Origin: Notospermus geniculatus
Lineage: Eukaryota; Nemertea; Pilidiophora; Heteronemertea; Lineidae
NCBI GenBank assembly: GCA_002633025.1
Contig: NMRB01000506.1
Coordinates: 218,806 to 282,805, forward strand
Length of the DNA: 64,000 nt
Reading direction: 5' to 3'
Both the position numbers and the translations under genes were made by a program. The notes below the pieces were generated by a model. It worked only from the letters and a program-made list of their open reading frames with translations. It had not been told where the DNA came from and did not search any database. Shown here piece after piece: positions 32,330 to 43,681 of this stretch (position 1 is the stretch's first letter; each line of letters begins with the position of its first letter).

Positions 32330-33279
32330 GCAACTGTTCGTGAACTCAGTGAAACATGTCTGGCAGAAGGCGATGAAACGAAATTCAAGATGGCGGTAGT
32401 GGCAGCCATGTTTATTGTTGGAGAGACGCTGTCGAAGATCATACTCCGACATGATACACAAATGTAGAATAGAGATGAGCTGCGATTCATGAGTCGACCA
32501 TCTTAAAGGCGGAAACGGAATTCAAGATGGCGGCTCGGGAGCCATGTTGTATATTGGCGCAATGTTGACGTAGCTGTTCAAGAAGCCCAAGGCGGAAATT
32601 CATATCCACGAAGACCATGATCAAGACGTCAAAAGCACCAATCCTGAAGAGGACAGTTTATTTAAGATTTCAGAGCACTTAAAATTCACCTTGGTTTATC
32701 CTTCTTTGGAGGAAGACTTTAAGTCCAAAAACTGAATGCCTCCGAGCAATTTCGATCAAATCATCAGATTAAGTTCCACCGCTGGGTACTTTTCAACTAA
32801 ACCTTCCGAAGCTGACGTTAACATTCGTTTACTAGAGTGTACATTCATGTACACTAGCTTTGGTCAGGCCAACCTGACATTTACATTGCCAATCACCATT
32901 TTCTTCAAACCCTAAACTGAGTGGAGTTGCTGTCAGCAAATCCCAGTTTTCTCTTAAAGAACAAATCTGATGAGACGATATAAAAAATTTAGAGGCATTA
33001 CCGTTTATCAAGTTAAGACGATTCGCTCACGCAATCAGGGTGATTTTGCACGGAAAACCATTTGGCGGTACTCGCAAACGAAGAGTTGTTTACAGAGAAA
33101 AAATGGCACCGGAACATTTTACAGATTACAACGTAACGACAGAATTGTGGCAACACAAGTGTGCCAATCTAGGCCCTCTTTTAAGAGACTCACGCGAGTT
33201 AATCATTCCAAAACAGTCTTGGAGAAACGTGTCTGACTGTACGCTAAGTCTTGCCGTTGTAGCGTGTTCTTGAGTACCT
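32330..33279. other. No gene confirmed; ATGGCGG-containing direct repeat
   Basis: TTCAAGATGGCGG followed by GCCATGTT occurs twice (about 32387 and 32521), related to the tandem array at 39945. Small plus-strand frames near 32970-33270 have no recognisable content. Confidence 0.35.
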
Positions 33280-33765
33280 GAGAAAGACGTTGGGCGGCGC
33301 TGCAGTCGAACTTTGTAATGTAATTAGCTATGACTCCTGACGGCTGCATGCAGCGCCTCTCAACTCTTTCTCCGCTACGATTCAAAGGTTATCCTTACGA
33401 CTAGAGCGCCACCCAATGTCTTCCTCAGCTGTGACAAGAGACCTTCCTGACGACTACAGCGCCGCCCAACGCCTTTCTCAGCTACGACTCGAGATCATCC
33501 TGACGACTGCAGCGGCGCCCAACGTCTTTCTCAGCTACGACTCGAGATCATCCTGACGACTGCAGCGCCACCCAACGTCTTTCTCAGCTACGGCGAGATC
33601 ATTCTGACGACTACAGCGCCACCCAACGTCTTCCTCAGCTGTGACACGAGACCATTCTGGCGACCTCAGCACCGCCAAACGTCTTTCTCAGCTACGACTC
33701 TAGATCATCCTGACGACTGCAGCACCGCCCAACGTCATATTCTCGGCTACGACTCGAGATAACAC
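33280..33765. repeat. Dispersed minisatellite, reverse cluster
   Basis: About eight units of 53-60 bp with GACGACTGCAGCGCC, CCCAACGTCTTTCTCAGCTA and CGACTCGAGATCATCCT. They are the reverse complement of the units at 26490-27090. Units vary by a few substitutions. Confidence 0.75.
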
Positions 33766-34455
33766 AACAACGACAACATATCACGTCTTGCATCGTCTTT
33801 ATTTGCGATACTACGACCGCTTTCCCGACCTCGCGACAAATCGTACCACTTATAGCAATCTATATTCAAATTAGAAATCAGTGTTACAAACCACCGCAGA
33901 GGGGAATCGAGATCCGATCGATTAGTCGAGAGAATCACAAAAAGTGCAACCAGCCGAATAAAACTACCTAATAGCATCTTAATGGTATTTTCAGTTCATT
34001 TCTGCTTATGACTTTACTGAGTATAATCACGTCACCAATAATGACGGCGATTGAAATATAAAAGGCTGCTGAACGAAACGCAGCTGGGGTCCATGAAATC
34101 GTATTTAAAGATGCGTAGGGCTGTATTCTTAGCGTGAGGGGCGGGTTTGGGGTCGAATTTTGGGAACTTTCGGCCGTATAGATTGCCGCTACCGTAGGTA
34201 ATCCAGAACTACAACAGGTTACAGTCCAATGTCGATTTCTAATTGAAAGGAGAAGTGATGGTCGTGACTCTTAGTGCAGTGCTGCCACCTACTGACAATA
34301 AAGTCCTTCATAAGAATGGTTCCCGTCTTTGCCGCTGTTATGGAGTGAGCGCCGCGTGAGTGGAGCGGCAAAGACGGGAACTAGTCTAGAGTTCGGTATC
34401 TGGTATCTCCAACTTATAACGTATACGTTGAGTAGTTGCGGGGCTGTGAGACATT
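33766..34455. other. No gene recognised
   Basis: A short inverted pair occurs near 34318-34385 (GGTTCCCGTCTTTGCCGCT and complement), the same words as at 29960-30085. Confidence 0.35.
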
Positions 34456-34610
34456 AGGGAGGTTTAGAAATCAAACGATAAACGTAAGCCTAAACGTTAA
34501 CGACAAAGTTATTTTCGTACCGAAAATGCAATATAAAATCTGATAATGCTAGTATGAAAAATAAGGTTGTCGTAAAGTTTACGTTTATCGTTTGATTTGT
34601 AAACCTTCCT
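34456..34610. mobile_element. 155-bp AGGGAGG-family MITE, ATT target duplication
   Basis: AGGGAGGTTTAGAAATCAAA at the left with a diverged complement at the right. ATT lies on both sides (34453-34455 and 34611-34613). The body (AACGATAAACGTAA...) is shared with the copy at 61982-62133. Confidence 0.8.
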
Positions 34611-34984
34611 ATTTTCCAAGCAAGGGCATTGGAAAACCGTAAAAGAAGCTAGCTACATCAGCAGACCAAACATCTGGGAGCTGTCAGACTGTAACCAAAG
34701 CGAGAAAGCTGTTTTAGGAACGCGATAAAACAATATTAACGGGGTAAACACAGGGCGTGGCTAGATTATCGAAAGCCTAATGGGGGCAATATCAGAAACA
34801 GAACGGGGGAAACACGCCATTTCTCATTCTTTAAGTTATTAGCCTGTTTTATTGAGATCATCATTTCCCCATCATGTTTCTCCCGAGCGATCGAATCGTG
34901 TCGTGAAGTGTTTAGACACTGGTATCGATGGGCGTCCGAGAAACTTTCGACCGCAAAACCGTGAGGGTCACGATCATCTAAAGT
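34611..34984. other. No gene recognised
   Basis: No structured feature seen. Confidence 0.35.
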
Positions 34985-35440
34985 CAGCAGCACACCAGGC
35001 GATATCGCAAGCGATCTGATCGCCACCGAGCAAAATCGGCTGTTGACGCCAGGTGCGCGCTGGACAGCGATGCGTGGAATCCTCTCGCTAGCGATTCTCG
35101 CCCATTATCAAACAATACCAAAACCGATATCGCCTAAAGGGCGGCGCACACTTGCGATTTTTCGAGCGATTTTCTAGGCGACCGGCCTTGCGACGACAGC
35201 AGCGACTGAACATATTTTTAGTTTTTTTTAAAGTTTTTGTCGACTCGTTTGCGACAAATGCTTCATTGGAAGATCAGTGATGTCGCGGATGACATCACTG
35301 ATCGACCTCAAAGGTAATTCTCGCATGCGACGTAGTAGTCGCATCGGTAGTCGCCCCCATTTGAGTCGCACGTGTGCGCCGCCCTTAAACTGCGGTCGGT
35401 GGCGATTAGGTCGCTTGGGATATCGCCTGGTGTGCTGCTG
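34985..35440. mobile_element. Element G, copy 1 (host of a nested MITE)
   Basis: Ends CAGCAGCACACCAGGCGATA and complement. The interior is rich in GCGAT words. It is interrupted by the element at 35138-35385. A related, rearranged copy is at 60731-60957. Confidence 0.75.
35138..35385. mobile_element. 248-bp MITE nested in G, TAA target duplication
   Basis: Ends AGGGCGGCGCACACTTGCGA and its near complement. TAA flanks both sides (35135-35137 and 35386-35388). A 3-bp TWA duplication suggests the PIF/Harbinger group. Confidence 0.75.
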
Positions 35441-37016
35441 GTAAAGAACTTAAAATTAGCCAGGACAGAACATTGTCAGGCAGCATACATCCTGCAACTT
35501 TCAATATTTTCATAGCTGAACGAACCATGCTAGGAATTTGCCGCAGTTTTACCAATCTTTTTTAACGCCATCCCGTAGGAATCATCCTAGACAAGTGTTC
35601 GGCTGGGTTTAAATCTGATAGCGTCGTAAACCGCCTCTTCGCAGCAGGAATCAGTAGCTGCTAATAAAACACTCAACGGAAAACATCCCGCTAGAAAAAT
35701 CCCGATGGAAAATCAGCACACGATGAAAAAGTCCCTGGCGGCATGATTATGCCATAGTGGCTGAGCGAACCACCGAGATATAATAGCTACAGTCAGAAGC
35801 GCTCGTTTTGTGCTATTTGAGGATTCTCAAAGTCCCCCTTCAAGGGGTGATTCGATTTGCTGCGAATTACTGCAGGGTAACCGCGTTACTGGGTTGTAGG
35901 CAAACTAGTGCAACAGTAGCTTTTTCAGGCGAGCTTTCATCGAGAAAAGAACATAGCTGGTGGCATCAGTTGTAGGGCCTACAGTTAAAACTACCCGTGC
36001 GTGGAACCAGGTGCTCTCTTCCCCAGCGTATAATTCCATGTCACATAGTTATACCCCACTAAACACTGGTGTTGCTGGTGGAAAGATTGAAACATCACCA
36101 AAAGACGATGACGCCTGACTAATCAAAAGGCACTATACATGTAGGGCAGTTGAGCCGACGCCGCCGTAAGATGTGTGTTGATTGGCTGAAACACTTCGAA
36201 CATGTCAAAGGCACAGGACATGTCGCTGTGATCATCGGGTTGCTATGGCCCCACAGATTGGCTAGCTAGTTTGGCGCCAATTCTAACAGAAACTAGTGAC
36301 GCCTATTGGCTATTTTTTGAGAATCGCGTAAACCTGAGCAACTTTGGAGCTGGAGCGCGGGTAATAGGGGGAACGGTTCGAAACTGCAGTGGGATTTTAA
36401 GAACAGGTGGCCTCCTGAGGCCCCAATGTTGCTTCCAAAATCAGTGTACCGTATGGTGCAAGATTCAATCGGATCAAACCGTCACTGGTATCCCCAAACG
36501 GACGCTCGTGCCAGTCACACAGGTCTTAAAGCGTCGCCGTCAAAGCCCCCGGAACACTCGACCTACCCGAGCTTCCCCCGTTTCCGACGACCAGCCTTTC
36601 GACGCTAGATCAAAGATAGGGTTAGTCTCCTTGTGGGATTTGATTCAGACGATGCCAAGATCAAGCCATAAATCTACCCGATTTTCATCTTACTAGTTTT
36701 GCCTTATCTCGACGCCTTGTTGCTTGGTGCCAGCGTCCTTTGGGATGAAAACAATGTACCAGTTTCAATCGGAGATCTCTTGTATTTCGTCCTTGTTTGT
36801 TCACAACAAATGTCACATATTATTCGGGTAGGATTAATTCCCATGGTGAGGCGTGTTCAGTCCACAGCACGCGAGGGCAGATGTCATTGTCTGCTGAAGT
36901 TACAAGGGTAGCAGACCTTTTACGGATTTCCGTATTTAGCACGGAATTCCGCGGAAAATCGCATTTTGTACGGTAATTTTTCATTCCGCCTGTCGCCTCC
37001 CGTCGGCATCACTTAA
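35441..37016. other. No gene confirmed
   Basis: A 141-codon plus-strand frame (36271-36696) is overlapped by another in a second frame and has no recognisable motif or splice context. The rest shows no clear repeat structure. Confidence 0.3.
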
Positions 37017-37379
37017 AGCGAATGGCTCGCGGGGTTTGTTAACATTTTTGGTGGTACCTTCCCATAGAGAGTGAATCTAGCCTCCAGGCAAAGCCGTGCC
37101 GCAGCCATATGCAACACCTGTGCAAATATGCGAATGTAAACACTGGGGACGAGGTTCCAGTAAAAATTTGTTAAAATGGGTTAATGACGTTTTCAAATTC
37201 AGTACGTCAAGATGTACATTTTGTACTATTCCCATTGATTTTGAAGTGGCAGATTTTGCAGAATGCGCCTCCGAAGTTTGGCTGTCTAATGCATTTCCCA
37301 TTAAACTAAAATCCTTCTTTTGCCTTTTTCTCAAAATGCTGCTTGATATCGATGACCAACTGTCATGGAGCCATTCGCT
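37017..37379. mobile_element. Element D, copy 1, TTAA-flanked
   Basis: TTAA precedes AGCGAATGGCTCGCGGGG (37013-37016) and follows the shorter right end GAGCCATTCGCT (37380-37383). This copy is uninterrupted and carries the single TTAA (37301-37304) that in copy 2 (41587-42183) received element C. Confidence 0.8.
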
Positions 37380-37771
37380 TTAAAGGAGCACGGTATTGGA
37401 TCTCAAATGTGTTATTTGACTGCCGACGTAGAGGGAGCCACCTAGCGGCAGTAAGACGAACTACAAAAATGCATTACAAAATGTACGTAGTAACTCGGAT
37501 CAATTCGCCAACAACGTAGTTAATCCCTGGTTGGAGAGTGGCGCGGTGGCGCCGGCTGTCGAGAAAAAGTGGCAATACCGTGGTCCTTTAACAAGAGTCT
37601 TGTGCAAATCACACTTTTCAAATGCATTGCGAAATCTATGCATTTCTCCTAGCATGCGCACGTGTCTGTTCTTCTGCTGTGCGCAAGACTACCTTCAGGC
37701 TCGGCATGTTTAACAATGGCGGACATATCAGCAGTTTTTTGACAGTTCACAAGTTCGCAGTGCGATTTTAG
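37380..37771. other. Possible promoter region, unproven
   Basis: GCATGCGCAC near 37653 is an NRF1-like word, and GTGCGCAAG follows. They lie upstream of a tentative start codon at 37772. Otherwise unassigned. Confidence 0.25.
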
Positions 37772-37915
37772 ATGTCTAAGTGGAAGGAGAGTAGCCACAT
37801 AACGGAGTTACCTGATGAGGCTGAGATTAAAAGAAGACAGCATAATCTACCCGATAGATTTTCTCGATGTCCCGGCCGTCGTGAGGTACCAATGGATTTT
37901 CGACCCACACTGTGA
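37772..37915 (+). CDS. Tentative small ORF or first exon, 47 codons
   Basis: The frame starts MSKWKESSHITELPDEAEIK and stays polar and charged. It may end at a weak donor (GAG then GTACC) before its stop at 37913-37915. Its composition looks more protein-like than most chance frames here. No family is recognised, and no downstream exon can be joined. Confidence 0.25.
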   Translation: MSKWKESSHITELPDEAEIKRRQHNLPDRFSRCPGRREVPMDFRPTL

Positions 37916-38680
37916 ACTCATTCACTTCTGGGATTTTGACTCGAAAGTGCCTGAGAAAGACCCCGGGGGTGGGGGTGGGGGGCAAAATTTCAAATATCAG
38001 AGACGACTTTGATTTATTTATACTGTGTCATTTTGTGTGTCGTTTTTGTGCTTTATTTTGGACTATAGCAACCCGTGGCAACCGGTGATTCTGAGTTTGG
38101 CCGAGGTTGGAATACACGGCATGGCTGGAATTGGTGCAACATTGTGCGGTAGGGAGAATTTAGAAAGCAATCGAATAACACCATTAAAAAAAGTAAAATT
38201 GCTACCAGGAAAAAGTCCTCTTAGCAAATTAAACCACCCGTTGCATCAGGATATGGTATCCTCTATTACCATGCCGAATTTCGAGGTAAAACAAAGCTTC
38301 TAAGTGTGACTTTATTGAGCCGACTTCCAGCATATTATATAGATATTTCACCAATGGATGACTGTCAACGTTTTCTTTATAAAATCCTTCTGAAAGTCGT
38401 CGATCCTCCCTGGTCATGGCCTTCAGAAATCAAGGCACATTCAATCAGGGTGAGCAGCAGGGATGTGTCTGCCCTAGTCAGCTATATTATGTCTCCATCG
38501 ATCGTCAGACTAATATCATAAGGATTGCAGTCAAACGGACATTACTGGTAATGTCGGCCATTGTATACGCCCAGAAAGACATTCCGCGTCGCTGGGTTAT
38601 GTTTACACACCTACCGAGGTCAGTGCTCTCTTTAGGTCACGGATTATCCATGCTACCGTCCGCCTAAAAGTCACACTGTA
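37916..38680. other. No gene confirmed
   Basis: Two plus-strand frames (38025-38303 and 38416-38667) have no recognisable content. Confidence 0.3.
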
Positions 38681-38825
38681 TTGAATGGGGATCCTAGCTA
38701 CGATAGAGGGCAGCACACCGAAACCAGGTCCTATGCAATGGACGCCTTTTGTGTGGGAAATTGATCAGGACCGGGATGTCAGTTTCATTTCAATAGTTTT
38801 AACCGCTAGTGACACCTATTGAGGC
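38681..38825. repeat. Dispersed repeat related to 57.7-58.3 kb
   Basis: It shares ATCGTAGCTAGGATCC-like, GTGCTGCCCTCTA-like and ACATCCCGGTCC-like words, in reverse orientation, with the array at 57690-58350. Single unit. Confidence 0.6.
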
Positions 38826-38909
38826 AGTGGGCGAGGGCCCCCATTAAGGCTATGGTTACACCGAACGCGATGCGTTGACGCGCGCGTCAAAGTCTTTGTT
38901 ATTAAGTAA

Positions 38910-39180
38910 GTGCAAGACACCTTTCTCTACTTAGGGACTAAATGCAAACATAGTTGTCAACACCAGAAGATACATTCCAACTAATACAAAAGTGCAAGAC
39001 ACCTTTCTGTACTTAGGGACGAAATGCAAACATACATGTAGTTGTCAACACCAGAAGATACATTCCAACTAATAAGTGCAAGACACCTTTTTGTACTTAG
39101 GGACGAAATACAAACATATAGTTGTCAACACCAGAAGATACATTCCAACGAATAAGTGAAAGACACCTTTCTGTACTTTG
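38910..39180. repeat. Tandem repeat, about 75-bp unit, four copies
   Basis: The unit contains AGTGCAAGACACCTTTCT, TACTTAGGGAC, AACACCAGAAGATACATTCC. Copies differ by small changes, one with an extra TACATG. Confidence 0.8.
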
Positions 39181-39944
39181 GGACAAAATAGGCCTATTTA
39201 GAGAGACTGATCAGGAGGCAATGCTGGCTGGATGCAAATGGAGCAGCACAGTATTTATTTTTTTAAAGAGTACATGTAGGCCTAGGGATATTGGCATGCC
39301 TCGGCTCAATGAACCACGCCAATTTCTTCCCCTGCAAGGCTTAGGATAGCTAAGTACGTGACGAATAATAGAAATAGTCATATTTCCCCGCTGGATTAGA
39401 TGTACAGGTTAGCTTACAGCGGTTGTGATATTAAAATCCGTGTGTTGCTAGGTTTTAGAGTCAGTTGCGCACAAAAACAAGATTACCAATGTTTATGACA
39501 CGAAAATGGTAAACACTGCCGGGATGTTCTTATTTCCATGTCGTATTTTAGAGATATTGTGTTACAGCATCATAATCCTCGCACCGAAAGTGGGATGGAA
39601 TAGAAACAGGTTGACACCAGCACCTGAAACCATCACAAAACCACGCATTCACTAGATTTACGTTCTCATTTTCCCGTGAAAAAGGTTCAACTGTTGCTCT
39701 AAAAGTGTACATCACAACCACGATGACGTACGCAGAGTTGCGAAAACAAAGCACTGTCATTTTGTGACGGAGGCAAATGAGAGGCCGTCACTAAGAGCTC
39801 AACTGCTTCAGGTTTAACCCAGACTGGCCCAGGTAGGTTTGTAAAAACAGCCAGCAGTACCCCTCAGCCATCCGTTCAGTTGAAGACGTGCGATGCCAAA
39901 CATTCACTAAATGGTCAGGTGATGACTTGCATTGGCAAATTCAA
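39181..39944. other. No gene recognised
   Basis: No structured feature seen. Confidence 0.35.
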
Positions 39945-40290
39945 AATGGCCGTTGTGGCGGCCATATTAAATGTTGGAGTGCAACCAAAATTGATAAAGT
40001 AACTTGTGTAGTTACCCAACCCAAATATCCACACCAAAAATGGTGCCGATTGGCTGTGACGTTTTGAGTTAATGCGCAGAATGCAAATTCAAGATGGTGG
40101 ATGTGGCGGCCATATTGGATATCGGAACGCAACCAAAATCGATAGGGTTGTGTAGTTACCCCAACATCCACACCTGCAATAGTGATGACTGGCGGTGGCA
40201 TTTTTCAGTAAGTGATCGGAATGCAAATTCAAGATGGTGGCTGTGGTGGCCATATTGGATATTGGAGCGCAACCAAAATCGATTGGCTTG
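39945..40290. repeat. Tandem repeat with ATGG(C/T)(C/G)G and CCATATTGG words, about three copies
   Basis: Units of about 125-150 bp: AAATTCAAGATGGTGG then GGCGGCCATATTGGAT then GCAACCAAAATCGAT. The AAGATGGCGG-type word resembles YY1 sites; function is unproven. Confidence 0.7.
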
Positions 40291-40605
40291 TGTACAACCG
40301 CACCAAGGTGATGATTGGCTTCTGCGTTTGCTGTTGACCATCAAACACGTAGGCCTAAATTTTCGTTCGGCAGAACTCCGCCTTCCCCACAGCGTCGTGT
40401 GGGTGGTTTGTTCCGGCCAGACCGTCTCTCGAATGGTCTTCAGGCGACAGATCAGATAGAATAGTGCCCCGGTATTTGCTCGCCACCTCCACGTCTTTTG
40501 GTTTGTTTTTCGGTGTAATCAGGAAGACCCATCTTGCCTCAGGACCTCACCCGAACTGTGCTGGCAACTTAGCTTCACGGCTGCGAGGGCAGCTATGAAA
40601 TTTAA

Positions 40606-40816
40606 AGGGGCCCGATAGGCAGCTAGCTATTAGGCTCATATCAGTGCTGTCACTTCGTCACAGGTGGCGCTAGCAACTGATAACCTATGGATTTTGGCTG
40701 AAATGTTGATGTTTAGTGTATTTTACTTGCAATACATGTCAGAGTTAGATTCGCATGCCAACTGATCGGTGCAATGATCAAAATGCCAGGGAGGAGGTTG
40801 CCTCTAGGGTCCCTTA
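40606..40816. mobile_element. AGGGGCCC-type MITE, copy 2
   Basis: TTTAA precedes AGGGGCCCGATAGGCAGC and the right end reads CCTCTAGGGTCCCT. The interior is the reverse complement of 3241-3456. Confidence 0.7.
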
Positions 40817-41488
40817 CAAGGCATAATGAAAAAGAAACCGGGACTAACACCAAACAATCATTCCAACTTCAACAATATTGCTCAAATGATGCTAGATTGT
40901 TACACATCAGTGTGTTGTAAACTTCATTCCCGTTGGAGCCGGTGCCAGGGTCGTTATGTTTAATGGTATTCCGGCTGGAAGGGTCTTAAACGCATCTGTC
41001 TCCATCTAAGCGTGAGACAGAATTACCGTTCGGATTGCAGAGGACAGATATGCGATTCTGAACTGTTTCTATCAATTCAAAATGACTCTGCTGGGAGTTG
41101 TCTTTTTTGATATATGGGCAATCAAAAGATGGGGGGTTCAAGAACCTTAACTGCTGACCTGCTGACTTGAATACTGAATTCAGAGGGGAGTAATAAATAC
41201 GGCGACAACGATTACCGGTATTCGACGGACATATTTCAGGGTAGACAAGTCACCGGTAGGAGAAACGCAGTCCCGTTGTGAGCTTCATTGTGGGTACTGA
41301 ACAAATCGTCTTCGACGTCGACTTCGACTCGTAAATTCTCAGAAACCTCCTCAGTCCGACAGGCCCTCGATCTGCCAATAGGAGCTGTCAGTCAGTTGAC
41401 CAATAGGTGTCACTACGGCCCAATTCAATGCCTAGCGGGTCCATTTATAGTTGATTGAGCACCGATCAGCAGAATTTTATTAGCTAAG
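40817..41488. other. No gene recognised
   Basis: No structured feature seen. Confidence 0.35.
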
Positions 41489-41586
41489 GTTACACCTGTT
41501 GAAAATACCCGTGTTTTTCCAGACCCGTGTCAAATCCGTGTGTACGAAAAGCCCGGCGAGAGGTCACACCACTACATTGTAGTTAA

Positions 41587-42183
41587 AGCGAATGGCTCGC
41601 GGGGTTTGTTGTGGCGCCATGACAGTTGGTCATCGATATCAAGCACCATTTTGAGAAAAAGGCAAAAGAAGGATTTTAGTTTAAGGGCGAGCCATCATTG
41701 CGAATTTTCATAGTGCTTCAATCCAGGCCCCTCTGAGAAAAGCAGTAAAGACACCCCCACTTGACTGTTTATTTTGACTTATAGACCCCGCAGGTGCCTT
41801 CATTTCCGTCATATATCTTGTACTTTTATGGTAATTTGACATCTTTTATTTACAACGCCTGGTCACGTTTCAAAAATTGAAAACGTTGGCTCGCCCTTAA
41901 TGGGAAATGCATTAGACAGCCAAACTTCGCAGGCGCATTCTGCAAAATCTGCCGCTTCAAAATCAATGGGAATAGTACAAAATGTACATCTTGACATACT
42001 GAATTTGAAAACGTCATTAACCCATTTTAGCAAATTTTTAATCGAACCTCGTCCCCAGTGTTTACATTCGCATATTTGCACAGGTGTTGCATATGGCTGG
42101 AGCGCGGCTTTGCCTGGAAGCTAGATTCACTCTCTATGGAAGGTACCACCAAAAATGTAAACAAACCCCGCGAGCCATTCGCT
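41587..42183. mobile_element. Element D, copy 2, nested in E, TTAA duplication
   Basis: Ends AGCGAATGGCTCGCGGGG and complement, TTAA on both sides (41583-41586 and 42184-42187). The paralogous empty site reads with a single TTAA at 45606-45609. Compared with D copy 1 it is extended only by element C and has a complete right end. Confidence 0.85.
41685..41896. mobile_element. 212-bp element C, nested in D, TTAA duplication
   Basis: Ends GGGCGAGCCA and TGGCTCGCCC with TTAA on each side (41681-41684 and 41897-41900). D copy 1 shows one TTAA at the same point (37301-37304). TTAA with GGG ends fits Kolobok- or piggyBac-like transposition; the class is inferred. Confidence 0.85.
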
Positions 42184-42997
42184 TTAAGTAGCCCGGCGAC
42201 AGTTGCGCTGCATGCACTGACTCTTCGGTCATTTCTGTATTGACACACATTGTTGGAGGCGCGAAAACGACGTCACTTACTGGCTGCGCCATCTGTAGCC
42301 ATGCTAAGAACTAACAAAAACACGGGGATTTCGAAAAGCACGGCGAGCTTGCCGTGTTTCAAAAACCCGTGTTTTTCAGCCACGGGTTTTCTTGAAGCCC
42401 GGTGTAACGTTTTTGAGCGTTCCCCATCTGCGAGTGTTCCCCTGCTATTGTCTGACGGAATAAGGCTGCGACTCGACAATGGAGGACACAGAGAGAAACG
42501 TGTCGATCTATCTGTCAGTGTTTCCAGAACAATAGGGGGAACACTGACACACGGAAACACTGAAAAACTTTACACCGGCAATTCATAGATGTGACCGCAA
42601 AAAACCCGGGGATTTTATGTAGTGTAACCACGGCTAGTGACACCTATTGGTCAACTGACTGACAGCTCCCATTGTCCAGGCGCCTCAATCATTGACAGTT
42701 CTTCACAGATATACCCAACCAGTCGATAAATCCGCCCGAAACGTGATCCGGTAATACTTCAAGTCGTAGTCTCCCGTGGACAGACACAGATGAAATAGAT
42801 AGCTCTGATATCTCAGAATGAGCTTTTGTTGAAGAGGAAATAGGAAAGATGAATCCAAAATGGCCATCCTTGTGAAGATTTTGATATCATTGTCTGATGT
42901 TTATAACCTAACAACGGGATAATATTCCAAAGGTATTTGGGATAATATTCCACAGGTATTATACTGGGAACAGAGCGACAATAGACAACTACAGTTC

Positions 42998-43424
42998 ATT
43001 CCACTTCCCAGTGGCGCGAGGTTTATCAACGATATCTCCGCAAGGGCTGGGTCAAATTTGACAAAACATACATCAATCGACTTGTCTTTCCTGCCGGTAT
43101 CTTTCTGCTATCTTCATTTTTCGCGTAAGGCCGACATAACGGATCCCTTTCTCAAAACCCATTTCATTTCGCCATGGTGTTCAGTGCAGTTTACACGTGC
43201 GCGATGCATTGCATCATTTCAAAATGGCCGCCATTTCAGCCGTCAACCCAAACTGTGATTTGTGAAGGAACTTTTTTCTGTCACGTTTTGCGGGAAAATG
43301 ACAGTGATGATGGCTGTAGCGCCAAAAAAGACAAATCGATTGATGTATGGTATATCAAATTCGGCCCAGCCGTTGCGGAGCTATCCATATCGTTGATAAA
43401 CCTCGCGCAACTTGGAACTGGAAT
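42998..43424. mobile_element. Inverted-repeat element A, copy 2, uninterrupted
   Basis: Ends around CCAGTGGCGCGAGGTTT and AAACCTCGCGCAACTTGG. It shares arms and centre with copy 1 and lacks element B. Confidence 0.75.
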
Positions 43425-43681
43425 GGAGAGTAGAGAGACCATGACTGTTCAATAGGGCAGGACAGTGAGGGGGACATTCACATACAGAAACACTGACAGA
43501 TGTTACACGGGAGTCCAGCTTCTCCTGTTGGTGATGGTCGGCATTGCTGCTGACCATGCTGCAGTCGGTTGGTATCTTCGAATCGAAGTCCTGAGACCGA
43601 TGCTTTTGGTTTATGATAATGTTGGAGGAGCTAGATCCCAGTGGCAAACCAGGTCTCCGTGACCTTACAACTGCAATTTTG

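Larger units (their letters stand above)
41489..42629. mobile_element. Element E, copy 1 (outermost of a three-level nest)
   Basis: Ends GGTTACAC...ACCCGTGTTTTT and a diverged complement (GTGTAACC end). It contains element D copy 2 (41587-42183), which contains element C (41685-41896). Without these E1 is about 540 bp. A truncated, reverse-oriented copy at 45515-46193 has the empty target of D. It has no coding capacity. Confidence 0.75.

Noticed and set aside
36271-36696. 141-codon plus-strand frame
   Set aside because: No motif, no splice context, and a competing frame overlaps.
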